NCBI GenBank assembly: GCA_030828405.1
Contig: JAURCP010000015.1
Location: forward strand, 1 to 34,391
DNA from: Thermoplasmatota archaeon
Lineage (GTDB): Archaea > Thermoplasmatota > Poseidoniia > Poseidoniales > Thalassarchaeaceae
Length of the DNA: 34,391 nucleotides
Direction: 5' to 3'
The notes under the pieces are model-generated. The model was given only the letters and a program-made list of their open reading frames with translations, searched no databases and had not been told where the DNA came from. The translations under genes and the position numbers were made by a program. The first letter of the stretch is position 1. Each line of letters starts with the position of its first letter. Positions 24,554 through 32,412 of this stretch are shown here, one piece after another.

Positions 24554-25492
24554 TCACCGCCATTCAATTCGACAAACATTACAACGTAATTTTCCTCTAG
24601 CGGTTCTTACAATATTATCTGATTCACAAGATGGACAAAGGGTTCCTTTCTGAGGTGGTGCCACTTGTAGATTACCACTACTACGCCTCTGAGACTCAGA
24701 TAATTGATTACCAGTTTTTCTTGGACCCGCTCTCTTCCTCTGGGATCTACGTGTCCTAGAGTCAGAACTTGATTTTGCTTTGTCATCTTCGAGTAGATAT
24801 AGTAAAGGCTCTGGAATCATATCACCTGCAAGTACCACTGGGTGACTCCTATAGCGTAATAATTTCAAATGTCTATCTACTATCCTTCCCAAGGGGGCAC
24901 TCATTGTGATATAAGTGGCAATCCATGCAGGAAAAATCCACATAATTCTATTTTCAAAACCCCACATAGGTTGCCAAGGTAAACTAACATAATCAACCCT
25001 AAAATCAATTACTGTATCAGCCATCCAACTAAAAATACCAATTATGAATATCATTGTAAACATCATAGGTTTCATCATAGCACCTTGCATAGCCATCTGT
25101 TCAGGCATCATTTCCATCTGTAATTTCTGCATCTTATCGATTTTGGCAGTATCTCGAGACATTCTTGCTTCGCGCATTTGCTGACTGATTTGCTTACTAC
25201 GATGGCTGTGGTGAGCTTGTTTCAAAGGATCCATGAAAAATGAACGTATTACTGTATTTACAATCATTATACTAGACCCAAGGATAAATACTGTCGGCAC
25301 GAAAAATTGTTCTAATCCTAAAGTTCCGAAAAGGAATGGTTCAATCACAGTACCGGCACCATTTGATAGAGAGTTTCTCATTCCCGGAAACATCATCAAT
25401 GACATCATCATTAAGAGAAGAAAAAGCATTGGTAACATTGCTGAACCCATGCCAGCAGGTTGGGAGTTACTATTGGGCCCAGCATCCACCAT
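24554..25492 (-). CDS. DUF106/EMC3-like (Oxa1 superfamily) membrane insertase with C-terminal zinc ribbon
   Basis: Archaeal relative of YidC/Oxa1/EMC3/TMCO1, expected to help insert membrane proteins. Hydrophobic segments lie at about 17-35, 64-82, 141-160 and 182-200. Between the second and third is a charged coiled coil (about 95-128) leading into a Met-rich stretch (MQKLQMEMMPEQMAMQGAMM). After the membrane core comes a strongly basic linker (about 246-271, RTRRSQRKRAGPRK) and a zinc ribbon with CPSC (286-289) and CNVC (304-307). The ribbon plus basic linker is an unusual extension that would suit ribosome binding. AAGGAG lies only 2 nt before ATG 25492; the second codon GTG has better spacing and may be the true start. 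First gene of DUF106-cmk-cbf5. Confidence 0.87.
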   Translation of the reverse strand: MVDAGPNSNSQPAGMGSAMLPMLFLLLMMMSLMMFPGMRNSLSNGAGTVIEPFLFGTLGLEQFFVPTVFILGSSIMIVNTVIRSFFMDPLKQAHHSHRSKQISQQMREARMSRDTAKIDKMQKLQMEMMPEQMAMQGAMMKPMMFTMIFIIGIFSWMADTVIDFRVDYVSLPWQPMWGFENRIMWIFPAWIATYITMSAPLGRIVDRHLKLLRYRSHPVVLAGDMIPEPLLYLLEDDKAKSSSDSRTRRSQRKRAGPRKTGNQLSESQRRSSGNLQVAPPQKGTLCPSCESDNIVRTARGKLRCNVCRIEWR

Positions 25493-25557
25493 GACTCCTT
25501 GGCTTCATACACATTGAATGAATACTTCGGTTAGGTTACTTCTATATTCAACATTGA

Positions 25558-28185
25558 TTACTTGAAAGAATATCCACAAACTAAGCAGGTTGATGCTCCT
25601 TTCTCGGAATCAGACATACAAATAGGACAAAGATTTTGATTTTCTGAAACCTCTCCAATATTATTTTCAGTTGAAGGATCATTAGAATTAATTACTGATT
25701 CTTCTTTGACTGATTTTTCAGAGGAATTATTTTCTAAATCAACCACTTCTTTAACTGGTTTAGATATTGGAACAGAAATTAAATTTGGCTGTGATACTTT
25801 ATCTGCCCATTCTGGAACATTAGGCTCCTCATCTACCTCCTTTCCAAATGTTGCACCATGAAAATCTTGGGCATCAGATACCTTGTATTCAGATTCAGTA
25901 TCCCCCTGAATTTCATACAAAACTTCTATACGTTCATTAATATCAATTCTACCAATCGCCCATGTGACTTTGTTCCCATCTCTTGATGATTCTTTGGTAA
26001 ATGATGAGTCTTTTTCACCACTAAATGAAGATTTAACGGATGAATTTTCTATAGAAAAAGTTCCAGGAACTATGTCGTGTAAAGCTAAGTCATCAAGAGC
26101 CGAATCAGAGGTATTATGGAACATTAGTAAAATTTCATAACGCCCCGCACCGCCACCAGGAAACACCTCTTTACCTGTACTAATCTTCCTTCTACGATGG
26201 ACTACTCTGACTACGGGAGATCTGTCGACTGTTCTAGTTGCAACCGGGCCAAATCGTTCCATACTAAAATCAGACCTTATAGGGGCTGCTAACAATTCAT
26301 TTTTGGGAGATGGATCGGGTGCATGAAGAGGATATCTTATGACCAAAGTTTTCCCAGGCTTAAGGCCTAACCTTGAAGAAGTCCCTACTGTAATCCTCAA
26401 AGCATGCCCCGGATTATCAGGGGAGATAAGTTTCTCTTCAATTTGATTGCCATTAATTACCTCTATACGATATTGCTCATCACTCAAATCTAGACCTTCA
26501 ATTTCTATATGTACCTTCTCAAGAGAAGGGGGCACGAATATACCAGGTATATCATCTATAATTCTCATTACATTAATTGTTGCTGAACCGGTATTTTCTA
26601 TAGTAATCGTTGCTTCTAAATCTGATGAAACATATGATTTAATTCTTGAGATATCAAATCTCTTTAGAATTTGTGCATCCAGAATAGATAAATTTTGTTC
26701 AGATATCGTTATTGTACCGGACGATTGAACTGATACTCGTGGTAAAATAGAATACCTAACTTCTTGCGTGAAACTTGGTTGATCATCTGATTCAACTCTC
26801 TTTTCCATGGACTCCCAACTCCCCTCTGGTGGGATATCTTGCCTTAAATCTGAAAGATCTAGTATTGGCGAATCACGACCTACTAACCTTACAGAAGCTC
26901 CTGAAAGCGAAACTACGAATGAAGATTTATTTTCGAAAACACATTTACAATGCCATACTCCCGGACGATCATCTTCTATCGCATTAACATAAGAAAACTG
27001 TCTGCCTGAACTTGAAACATCCTCAAAGCCAATTCTAGAAACTGTTGATTCTGCCTTGTAGGACACTTCAGAAGAACCTGCAGGAATTTTTTCGACTGAA
27101 TTAATCAATACATTTGGCAGTATAGATAATTTCCTATTTTCACCAACAGACATTCGACCAATTTCCCAAATTACCGAATTTTCTTCGATCGAATACTCGG
27201 GAGAACTTGGAATTTGAAAATTAGGTGAAAAATTACGTCTTAAGGTTACATCTGTTAATGAAACATTGGAAATGTTTTCAATTTCTATTACAATTAGAAT
27301 TTCTTGAGGATTATCAGAGAGCACTAATGAAAGACTGGCTTCCTGTTCTCTTTCTGATTCAGTATCAATTATTTCTCTAACATTAATCATTCTAGGGCCA
27401 TTTGAACTATATGGTATCGTAGTTACTTCTGTAGCTTCTAACTCTCTAACAGTGACTGTTTTACCGCCTAGATCTGTTGAGGCAGTATTGGATAATTCAA
27501 CTTCAATATCCCATGCTCGATGTTTTTTACTAGGGTTCTTTATTATCAATTCTCCATCAATTGTTTGTTTAAGAGGACTGCCATCGGCATTAACTAAAGA
27601 GATTTCGTTCTCACTAAGTATTGCATGTAGTTTATCTCCTGGAATAGAATCAACTTCTGTAGAAGGACGTAAATGGTGTGGAGAAACGGAATTAGAAGTT
27701 TCATCTTCATCACTTAATATTTCGTTATCCTTTGGAAAATTTTCATTTTCCGAAAGGTCGAATACCGCTAACTTATCAGATAATAATTTTTTATCGGATT
27801 CAATAGTTTTTGTTATTGAATCGTTAGAACTGACTTTGGAGTTTTGAATTGTTTCTTGAACATCTAAACTAGGAGGGGGAGGAGGAGGTTGTATATCTAA
27901 ACCTGGAGGAAGAGGAGGAGGTTGTATATCTAAACCTGGAGGAAGAGGAGGAGGTTGTATATCTAAACCAGGAGGAAGAGGAGGAGGTTGTATATCTAAA
28001 CCAGGAGGAAGAGGAGGAGGAAATTCAGAAACCTCTGAAAGAATATTATCTATTGAGTTTTTAATATCTTCAAAAGAATCTTCAGATTCATCAGTACTAA
28101 TTTTATTTTCAATTAATTCTGGAGGTGGAAGTGGTAAATCAGAACCTTTTGGAGGAAGGGGGGGAATAGGTAAATCATCAGACAT
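25558..28185 (-). CDS. Large polyproline-repeat protein with DUF11-like beta domains and C-terminal zinc ribbon
   Basis: Unrecognised as a whole, 875 residues. The N-terminus is Pro/Leu-rich (DDLPIPPLPPKGSDLPLPPP) and contains five tandem units of PPPLPPGLDIQ (about 56-110), the last degenerate. An acidic Ser-rich linker follows. The main body holds several beta-sandwich-like repeats with ENTGSATINV/ENISNVSLTD and DDIPG-type motifs resembling DUF11/conserved-repeat domains. The C-terminus ends with a zinc ribbon, CPICMSDSE...CLVCGYSF. There is no signal peptide and no TM helix, odd for DUF11-like domains, which are usually extracellular. ATG 28185 is used; GTG 28194 is possible. It is transcribed toward the insertase operon with a 65-nt gap and is divergent from the GPN GTPase. 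Confidence 0.65.
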   Translation of the reverse strand: MSDDLPIPPLPPKGSDLPLPPPELIENKISTDESEDSFEDIKNSIDNILSEVSEFPPPLPPGLDIQPPPLPPGLDIQPPPLPPGLDIQPPPLPPGLDIQPPPPPPSLDVQETIQNSKVSSNDSITKTIESDKKLLSDKLAVFDLSENENFPKDNEILSDEDETSNSVSPHHLRPSTEVDSIPGDKLHAILSENEISLVNADGSPLKQTIDGELIIKNPSKKHRAWDIEVELSNTASTDLGGKTVTVRELEATEVTTIPYSSNGPRMINVREIIDTESEREQEASLSLVLSDNPQEILIVIEIENISNVSLTDVTLRRNFSPNFQIPSSPEYSIEENSVIWEIGRMSVGENRKLSILPNVLINSVEKIPAGSSEVSYKAESTVSRIGFEDVSSSGRQFSYVNAIEDDRPGVWHCKCVFENKSSFVVSLSGASVRLVGRDSPILDLSDLRQDIPPEGSWESMEKRVESDDQPSFTQEVRYSILPRVSVQSSGTITISEQNLSILDAQILKRFDISRIKSYVSSDLEATITIENTGSATINVMRIIDDIPGIFVPPSLEKVHIEIEGLDLSDEQYRIEVINGNQIEEKLISPDNPGHALRITVGTSSRLGLKPGKTLVIRYPLHAPDPSPKNELLAAPIRSDFSMERFGPVATRTVDRSPVVRVVHRRRKISTGKEVFPGGGAGRYEILLMFHNTSDSALDDLALHDIVPGTFSIENSSVKSSFSGEKDSSFTKESSRDGNKVTWAIGRIDINERIEVLYEIQGDTESEYKVSDAQDFHGATFGKEVDEEPNVPEWADKVSQPNLISVPISKPVKEVVDLENNSSEKSVKEESVINSNDPSTENNIGEVSENQNLCPICMSDSEKGASTCLVCGYSFK
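27888..28019. repeat. Tandem repeat, four units of 33 bp (polyproline coding)
   Basis: Four 33-bp units (27888-27920, 27921-27953, 27954-27986, 27987-28019), nearly identical; the visible differences are single substitutions such as AAACCT versus AAACCA. A diverged fifth unit lies just left at about 27855-27887. In frame they encode PPPLPPGLDIQ on the minus strand. Near identity indicates recent expansion or strand slippage, so copy number may vary between strains. Confidence 0.95.
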
Positions 28186-28307
28186 GCCAAACACACCGCG
28201 CGAGTTGAACTAAGACGTGGGTTAGATTGGTTTAACCATTGCTTGTCAAAGATATTCAAACATTATCAATACGAATGGTTGAATAATTAATTGTCTCAGG
28301 GTCTAAC
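28186..28307. promoter_or_regulatory. Divergent spacer with short palindrome TGGTTTAACCA
   Basis: Intergenic region between the polyproline protein and the GPN GTPase. It contains a perfect inverted repeat TGGTT-T-AACCA at 28228-28238 that could bind a dimeric regulator. A TATA-like GAATAATTAATTG (about 28280-28292) lies roughly 20-25 nt before the GTPase ATG, suggesting a leaderless or near-leaderless message. Confidence 0.3.
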
Positions 28308-29150
28308 ATGAGTGCTCAAGACGCGACAGCCCCACCAGTAATCTTTGTCGTAGGTACTGCGGGTGCTGGAAAGAGTTCCTTGGTTACTGCTTTTCAACGC
28401 TGGGCTAGATTTCTAGAAGTGGATGCTCTAACTATTAATTTAGATCCGGGGGCAGAGAGAGTACATTATGATCCAGAATTTGATGTCCGAGATTTAATCT
28501 CTCTATCAGATGTTATGTCGGAATATGACTTAGGTCCAAATGGTGCACAAATTCTTGCGGCAGACCTTGTGGCAGCACAGGCAGAAGATGTCTTTGAGGA
28601 AATAGAAGGTATCTCAGGAGACATTTTAGTTGTCGATACACCCGGTCAAGTTGAACTTTTTGCATTTAGAGAAGCCTCTAGTCATCTAGTACAAGTAATA
28701 GGACAGGGAAGAGCTTGTTTGGTATTTCTATTCGACCCAATGTTGTCACAAACCCCCAGCGGATTTGTATCACAAATGTTATTGTCCTCTATAGTACATT
28801 TTAGATTAGGCTTACCTACTGCAAATTTCCTATCGAAGTCCGATTTACTAGAACCTGAAATATTAGAGAAAATCATCGAATGGGGTGAAAATCTAGATGT
28901 TTTAGAAGCGGCCCTATACGAAGAATCTGCTGCTCACAGCCTTGATCAAGCACATACTGGACAAAGAGCAGAATTTGCAATAGGGCAACTAAGAATGATG
29001 CAACATGCATCGATTCAACCAGGATTAATACCTTTATCCAGCGAAGAAGAGGATGGATTAGCAGATGTGCTCACATTCGCACAATCTCTCTTTGGAGGGA
29101 TGGCTGACTCAAGAGATGGTTTTCAAGGAGATATTGAACATGAATTATGA
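28308..29150 (+). CDS. GPN-loop GTPase
   Basis: Homodimeric GTPase of the GPN (XAB1/Npa3) family, involved in eukaryotes in RNA polymerase II assembly; archaeal members have unsettled roles. The P-loop GTAGAGKSS is at 16-24, and NLDPGAERV and FDVRD are the switch region. The signature Gly-Pro-Asn (76-78, DLGPNGA) is present. Walker B/G3 is VVDTPGQVELF (108-118), and LSKSDLL provides the G4-like base-recognition element. Length 280 is typical. The C-terminal stretch SREGFQ-like (SRDGFQGDIEHEL) is acidic. Its 3' end overlaps the ornithine carbamoyltransferase start by 11 nt, so the two are translationally coupled. Confidence 0.92.
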   Translation: MSAQDATAPPVIFVVGTAGAGKSSLVTAFQRWARFLEVDALTINLDPGAERVHYDPEFDVRDLISLSDVMSEYDLGPNGAQILAADLVAAQAEDVFEEIEGISGDILVVDTPGQVELFAFREASSHLVQVIGQGRACLVFLFDPMLSQTPSGFVSQMLLSSIVHFRLGLPTANFLSKSDLLEPEILEKIIEWGENLDVLEAALYEESAAHSLDQAHTGQRAEFAIGQLRMMQHASIQPGLIPLSSEEEDGLADVLTFAQSLFGGMADSRDGFQGDIEHEL

Positions 29151-30093
29151 AAAAAAAGATTTAATGGCTATTGATGATTTTAAGGATGATTTACCAGAAA
29201 TAATTAATTGGGCAATTAACCTAAAAAATGATGATGAAATGGCTGATGGATTCAAGCCTTTGGAAGGAATGACAATTGGTTCAATATATGAAAAACCATC
29301 CACTAGAACAAGAGTTTCATTCGAAGTAGGGGTGAATAAATTAGGAGGTCAGCCTCTAACATTATTATCTAATGATATTCAATTAGGGAAAAGTGAGTCT
29401 GTTTCAGACACAGCCGCTGTACTATCTAGATACCTAGACGGTATCACTTACAGATGTTTCAAACATTCTGACGCGCAATTACTAGCAAAAAGTGCATCCG
29501 TGCCTGTAATTAATGCATTGTCTGACATGCACCATCCATGCCAAGCAGCTGCAGACCTAATGGCTATAACAGAAAATAAAAAAGACCTAAACGGACATAT
29601 ATCATGGGTAGGTGACGGAAATAACGTCCTTCATGATTTATTGCTTGCTGGCGTCATCCTGGGCCATGATGTGAAATATGCGACACCTGAAGGAATGGAA
29701 CCTAATCAAGAAGTGGTTGATAGAGCTGTCGAAATTGGTAATAAAACTGGAGCAAAAGTAGTCGCAACAAATGATCCAATTGAAGCAGTAAGTGATGCAG
29801 GAGTTATTTATACAGATATTTTTGTTTCGATGGGTGAAGAGCATTTAGAAAATAAATTTGAAGCATTCCAAGGGTTCCAAGTCAATGAAGAACTTGTTTC
29901 AAATGCAAATGATAATTATTTGTTTATGCATTGTTTACCAGCTCATAGAGGAGAAGAAGTAACTGACGGAGTTATTGATTCAAAGAATAGCATTGTTTTC
30001 GACCAAGCAGAGAATAGAATGTGGGCTCAGATGTCACTTCTGACATACATGTGTAATCCTATCGCTTGGGAAGCATATAGAGATTTATATTAA
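29140..30093 (+). CDS. argF: Ornithine carbamoyltransferase
   Basis: Converts ornithine and carbamoyl phosphate to citrulline in arginine synthesis. The carbamoyl-phosphate motif STRTR is at 54-58 and HPCQ at 132-135. Ornithine-binding DIFVSMG is at 226-232 and HCLPAHR at 264-270. All key residues are intact and length 317 is standard. The frame is open upstream to 29065, but ATG 29140 has AAGGAG (29125-29130) 9 nt upstream and matches the family N-terminus, so it is chosen; this places the start inside the end of the GPN GTPase gene. No other arginine gene is nearby. It converges on the UbiA prenyltransferase with a 9-nt overlap of coding ends. Confidence 0.96.
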   Translation: MNYEKKDLMAIDDFKDDLPEIINWAINLKNDDEMADGFKPLEGMTIGSIYEKPSTRTRVSFEVGVNKLGGQPLTLLSNDIQLGKSESVSDTAAVLSRYLDGITYRCFKHSDAQLLAKSASVPVINALSDMHHPCQAAADLMAITENKKDLNGHISWVGDGNNVLHDLLLAGVILGHDVKYATPEGMEPNQEVVDRAVEIGNKTGAKVVATNDPIEAVSDAGVIYTDIFVSMGEEHLENKFEAFQGFQVNEELVSNANDNYLFMHCLPAHRGEEVTDGVIDSKNSIVFDQAENRMWAQMSLLTYMCNPIAWEAYRDLY

Positions 30094-30987
30094 TGAACTG
30101 AGTATAAATCCTAAGAGGGTCAATTGTAAAGATTTTTTAATCAATTTCTGTGCATTTCGATCTTCAGCATATGCTAACTTTCTCTTGACTAAAAATATAG
30201 TCATCAGTCCTGGAATTATCAATAGTAGATGACTCGCAGGGAATATTTCTAATGCGAATGGCGCTAATATAGAAACCATTGTTAATAACAATATCAGCCA
30301 TGCTATAAGTCTAGCTTTTTGTACACCTATCCTCATAGCAAGTGTATTTCTACCCTCATCTCCTTCCATATCTTCGATATCCTTTACTATCTCTCTAGCT
30401 AAATTGTATGAAAGCCCAATAAAGAATAATGAAAGAACACGAGGTTCGGTAGGCTCAAAAACACCTGCTGCTCCAAATAAAATTACCATTCCTATGGATA
30501 AACTAATCGCAAGATTACCAGGTAAACCTCTATCTTTAAGCTTTAAGCTATAATTACTTGAGGATTCATAATTAGTAAGAAGAAAAATAGCAAGTAACCA
30601 TATCAAGATTGATGGAGCCCAGTTTTCAAAACCATCTTCGATTGATGATGAGATAAAACCTGCATAAACTAAACAGAACAATGAAAAACACATTAAAATA
30701 GTGGTTAGAATTTTAGCATTATTAAGAGAAATATCGCCACTAGGAAGTGGTCGATTGGGTTGATTTAATTTATCTATCTCAACATCTAAGATGTCATTTA
30801 ATGCATTCCAAGAGCACATAAATGCCCAAACAGATAACCCATGTAGAATGGTTATAGATGCTAAATCCCCCTTTGGTATTTGATCTAAGGCTAACAATGA
30901 ACCAAAAATTACGCCTATGAGACCAGTTAAAGAATTACCAAATCGAAATAATGTAAACCATGAACCAACACTAGACCATACACTCAT
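30085..30987 (-). CDS. UbiA-family prenyltransferase, probable digeranylgeranylglyceryl phosphate synthase
   Basis: Membrane prenyltransferase expected to attach the second geranylgeranyl chain in archaeal ether-lipid synthesis. The first Asp-rich motif is NALNDILDVEIDKLNQPNRP with the DGGGPS-typical RPLPSG after it. The second is REIVKDIEDMEGDEGRNTLA, also typical of this subgroup. Eight or nine hydrophobic segments are visible over 300 residues. The combination of RPLPSG and KDIEDxEGD favours DGGGPS over UbiA/MenA quinone enzymes, but a quinone-related prenyltransferase is the alternative. Starts with ATG at 30987 and overlaps the argF end by 9 nt on the opposite strand. Confidence 0.85.
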   Translation of the reverse strand: MSVWSSVGSWFTLFRFGNSLTGLIGVIFGSLLALDQIPKGDLASITILHGLSVWAFMCSWNALNDILDVEIDKLNQPNRPLPSGDISLNNAKILTTILMCFSLFCLVYAGFISSSIEDGFENWAPSILIWLLAIFLLTNYESSSNYSLKLKDRGLPGNLAISLSIGMVILFGAAGVFEPTEPRVLSLFFIGLSYNLAREIVKDIEDMEGDEGRNTLAMRIGVQKARLIAWLILLLTMVSILAPFALEIFPASHLLLIIPGLMTIFLVKRKLAYAEDRNAQKLIKKSLQLTLLGFILSSLI

Positions 30988-31034
30988 GATGATTATACAA
31001 AGTCATCTAACTTGAGTTCTTCCCCGTTATGACC

Positions 31035-31283
31035 TCATACTGTCACAATTTGAGCGCTTAGTGACCATATACAGACCGTATATGTACTACCTCTAAATTG
31101 CCCACGAACATGGCCTATTTTCTCAAATCTATTATCTTTAGCCAATATATTGCCTACCTGATTCATAGTAGCTCCCCACTTAAAACGAGTGTTCAAATGG
31201 TCAAATATTTCAACCGTGTTAGCGGAGTTATTTTCATTAAGATATGTTTCAACTTCATTCCTTAAACGACTTGTTTTGGACAT
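31035..31283 (-). CDS. Small winged-helix-like protein, 82 residues
   Basis: Not assignable to a named family. The sequence alternates short helices and ends in a beta hairpin: RLRNEVETYLNENN, a helix pair VEIFDHLNTRF and TMNQVGNILAKD, then FEKIGHVRGQFRGSTYTV as a wing-like strand pair. This is the arrangement of small archaeal winged-helix DNA-binding proteins. Its ATG overlaps the upstream gene's stop by one base (TAATG), so the two are translated together. It is located between the UbiA gene and tRNA-Glu, beside a recombinase module, which fits a regulator of mobile-element type. DNA binding is inferred from secondary-structure pattern only. Confidence 0.6.
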   Translation of the reverse strand: MSKTSRLRNEVETYLNENNSANTVEIFDHLNTRFKWGATMNQVGNILAKDNRFEKIGHVRGQFRGSTYTVCIWSLSAQIVTV

Positions 31284-31591
31284 TAAGCCACCTCAATTAT
31301 TTCTAACTTTGATTGCTTGTATCTCGTTATCAATCCATTCCATCCTGTGGTACTAACTTCAATGTTCTTTGATTTCATTGAAATCGGCATCCATGAATCC
31401 GGTGAAATATTTCCATCAAAATTGACTATTGTCTCATTGACTGATTTTTTATCACCAGAATTAGTCTTATTTAGACTAGAAAAAGTCACTATTTTACATG
31501 GCTCTGGTTTTTTCCTGTAAATCACTGTTGGTTGTCTATTCATACTCATGCTCATGATTTGTGGTTTGAACTTTAGCATATGAATAAACAT
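31283..31591 (-). CDS. Hypothetical 98-102 residue protein next to tRNA-Glu
   Basis: Not recognised. Basic, Ser/Lys/Asn-rich, with no signal peptide, no TM helix and a single Cys. A run of Met residues near the N-terminus (QIMSMSMNRQ) offers several starts: ATG 31591, 31579 and later. A conserved-looking core NFDGNISPDSWMPISMKSKN is followed by a Lys-rich end. It is read with the winged-helix-like gene (one-base overlap). On the minus strand a TATA-like GTATAATAC (about 31628-31637) stands upstream with spacing suitable for a start near 31605, supporting expression. The SPDSW segment suggests a beta-strand-rich fold. Function unknown. Confidence 0.5.
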   Translation of the reverse strand: MFIHMLKFKPQIMSMSMNRQPTVIYRKKPEPCKIVTFSSLNKTNSGDKKSVNETIVNFDGNISPDSWMPISMKSKNIEVSTTGWNGLITRYKQSKLEIIEVA

Positions 31592-31686
31592 TAGAGGGGC
31601 CTAACTGAAAGTGAAAGTGAAACTATTGTATTATACTTCTCAAGCCACTCTTTTCTTAAATGAAAGTAAACTCGACGACTTACAAG

Positions 31687-31762
31687 GCTCGTGTAGTGTA
31701 GTGGTCCATCATGAAGCCCTCTCGAGGCTTCGACCCGGGTTCAAATCCCGGCACGAGCACCA
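31687..31762 (+). tRNA. tRNA-Glu (CTC anticodon), CCA encoded
   Basis: Complete cloverleaf: acceptor GCTCGTG/CACGAGC, D arm around GTGTAGTGGTCCATCAT, and anticodon stem AAGCC/GGCTT enclosing CTCTCGA with anticodon CTC. The T arm is CCGGG-TTCAAAT-CCCGG. Discriminator A73 and 3' CCA are encoded. No intron is seen. Its 3' end faces the tyrosine recombinase gene 0.6 kb downstream, the common layout of an archaeal tRNA attachment site (attL candidate: T arm to CCA, about 31731-31762). No second copy of that stretch was found to the right within the window. Confidence 0.95.
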
Positions 31763-31881
31763 TTTGTCCGGTATTCAACCGATAGACTGCGTTTTCTCAT
31801 AATTTGGTTTGAACCTCTTTACTTTCAAAAAAAGGTAAGGGTGAGTGAATCGCTTAAACGACAATGACGCGTGGAAATTTT

Positions 31882-32412
31882 ATGTCCGATAAAAAATCAC
31901 GTACTAGGCGACAAGAGTTTTTATACAGAAATGAAGAAATGAAAATACTGCATATGGCTAAATTAAAGAAAGCGGAACTCACCATAACAGAATTCTTCAA
32001 TCAGCGTGTAGATGAGTACCTCCAAACGGAGGAATACCCGGGCGTGGATTATTCTGGTATGAAAATTAAGATGAATGAGTTGGAAAAAGAAAATGAACAA
32101 TTGAGAGCAACTCTACTAATCAAATCAGGTGCTTTGAAGCAAACTAAAGGTGAATTGAGAACCATTCGTGCCGAAACAATTGGCTCATTGAATCCGCAAG
32201 AATCATTGAATTTGAGTATTCAGATCGAATCAGCGATAAAGGAAGCAGGTTCAATCACTCGCAGTGACTTACTTTCACTAATCGAAGAGCCTGAGAAAAT
32301 AAAAGGAATACTTGGTTTACTATCACAAGTAGAACTACGATTGGTTCAACAATCTAAGATTGTGATAACCAATGGAGGTGAACTTCATTGGATAGGAACA
32401 AATCTGAATTGA
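31882..32412 (+). CDS. Coiled-coil DNA-binding-like accessory protein of the integrase module
   Basis: A 176-residue soluble protein of unknown family. The N-terminus is strongly basic (SDKKSRTRRQEFLYRNEE) and followed by a helix pair MAKLKKAELTITEFFNQRVDEYL, an arrangement like ribbon-helix-helix or small MobC-type proteins. Residues about 65-105 form a coiled coil (MNELEKENEQLRATLLIK). The C-terminal half is helical and ends in ITNGGELHWIG. ATG 31882 gives a tidy start; ATG 31864 is an alternative adding 6 residues. It overlaps the recombinase gene by 25 nt, so the pair is coupled. A directionality factor, recombination accessory or repressor are reasonable guesses, none proven. Confidence 0.65.
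   Translation: MSDKKSRTRRQEFLYRNEEMKILHMAKLKKAELTITEFFNQRVDEYLQTEEYPGVDYSGMKIKMNELEKENEQLRATLLIKSGALKQTKGELRTIRAETIGSLNPQESLNLSIQIESAIKEAGSITRSDLLSLIEEPEKIKGILGLLSQVELRLVQQSKIVITNGGELHWIGTNLN

Noticed and set aside
27452-27847. 131-codon plus-strand frame inside the polyproline gene
   Set aside because: Antisense shadow of the clearly coding minus strand.
27888-28019. Regular 33-bp units as a CRISPR array
   Set aside because: Units are directly adjacent with no variable spacers and they encode an in-frame proline repeat.
31561-31815. TGGTTTGAAC repeated on both sides of tRNA-Glu as attachment sites
   Set aside because: Only 10 bp, expected by chance in a long AT-rich sequence, and not part of the tRNA 3' end.
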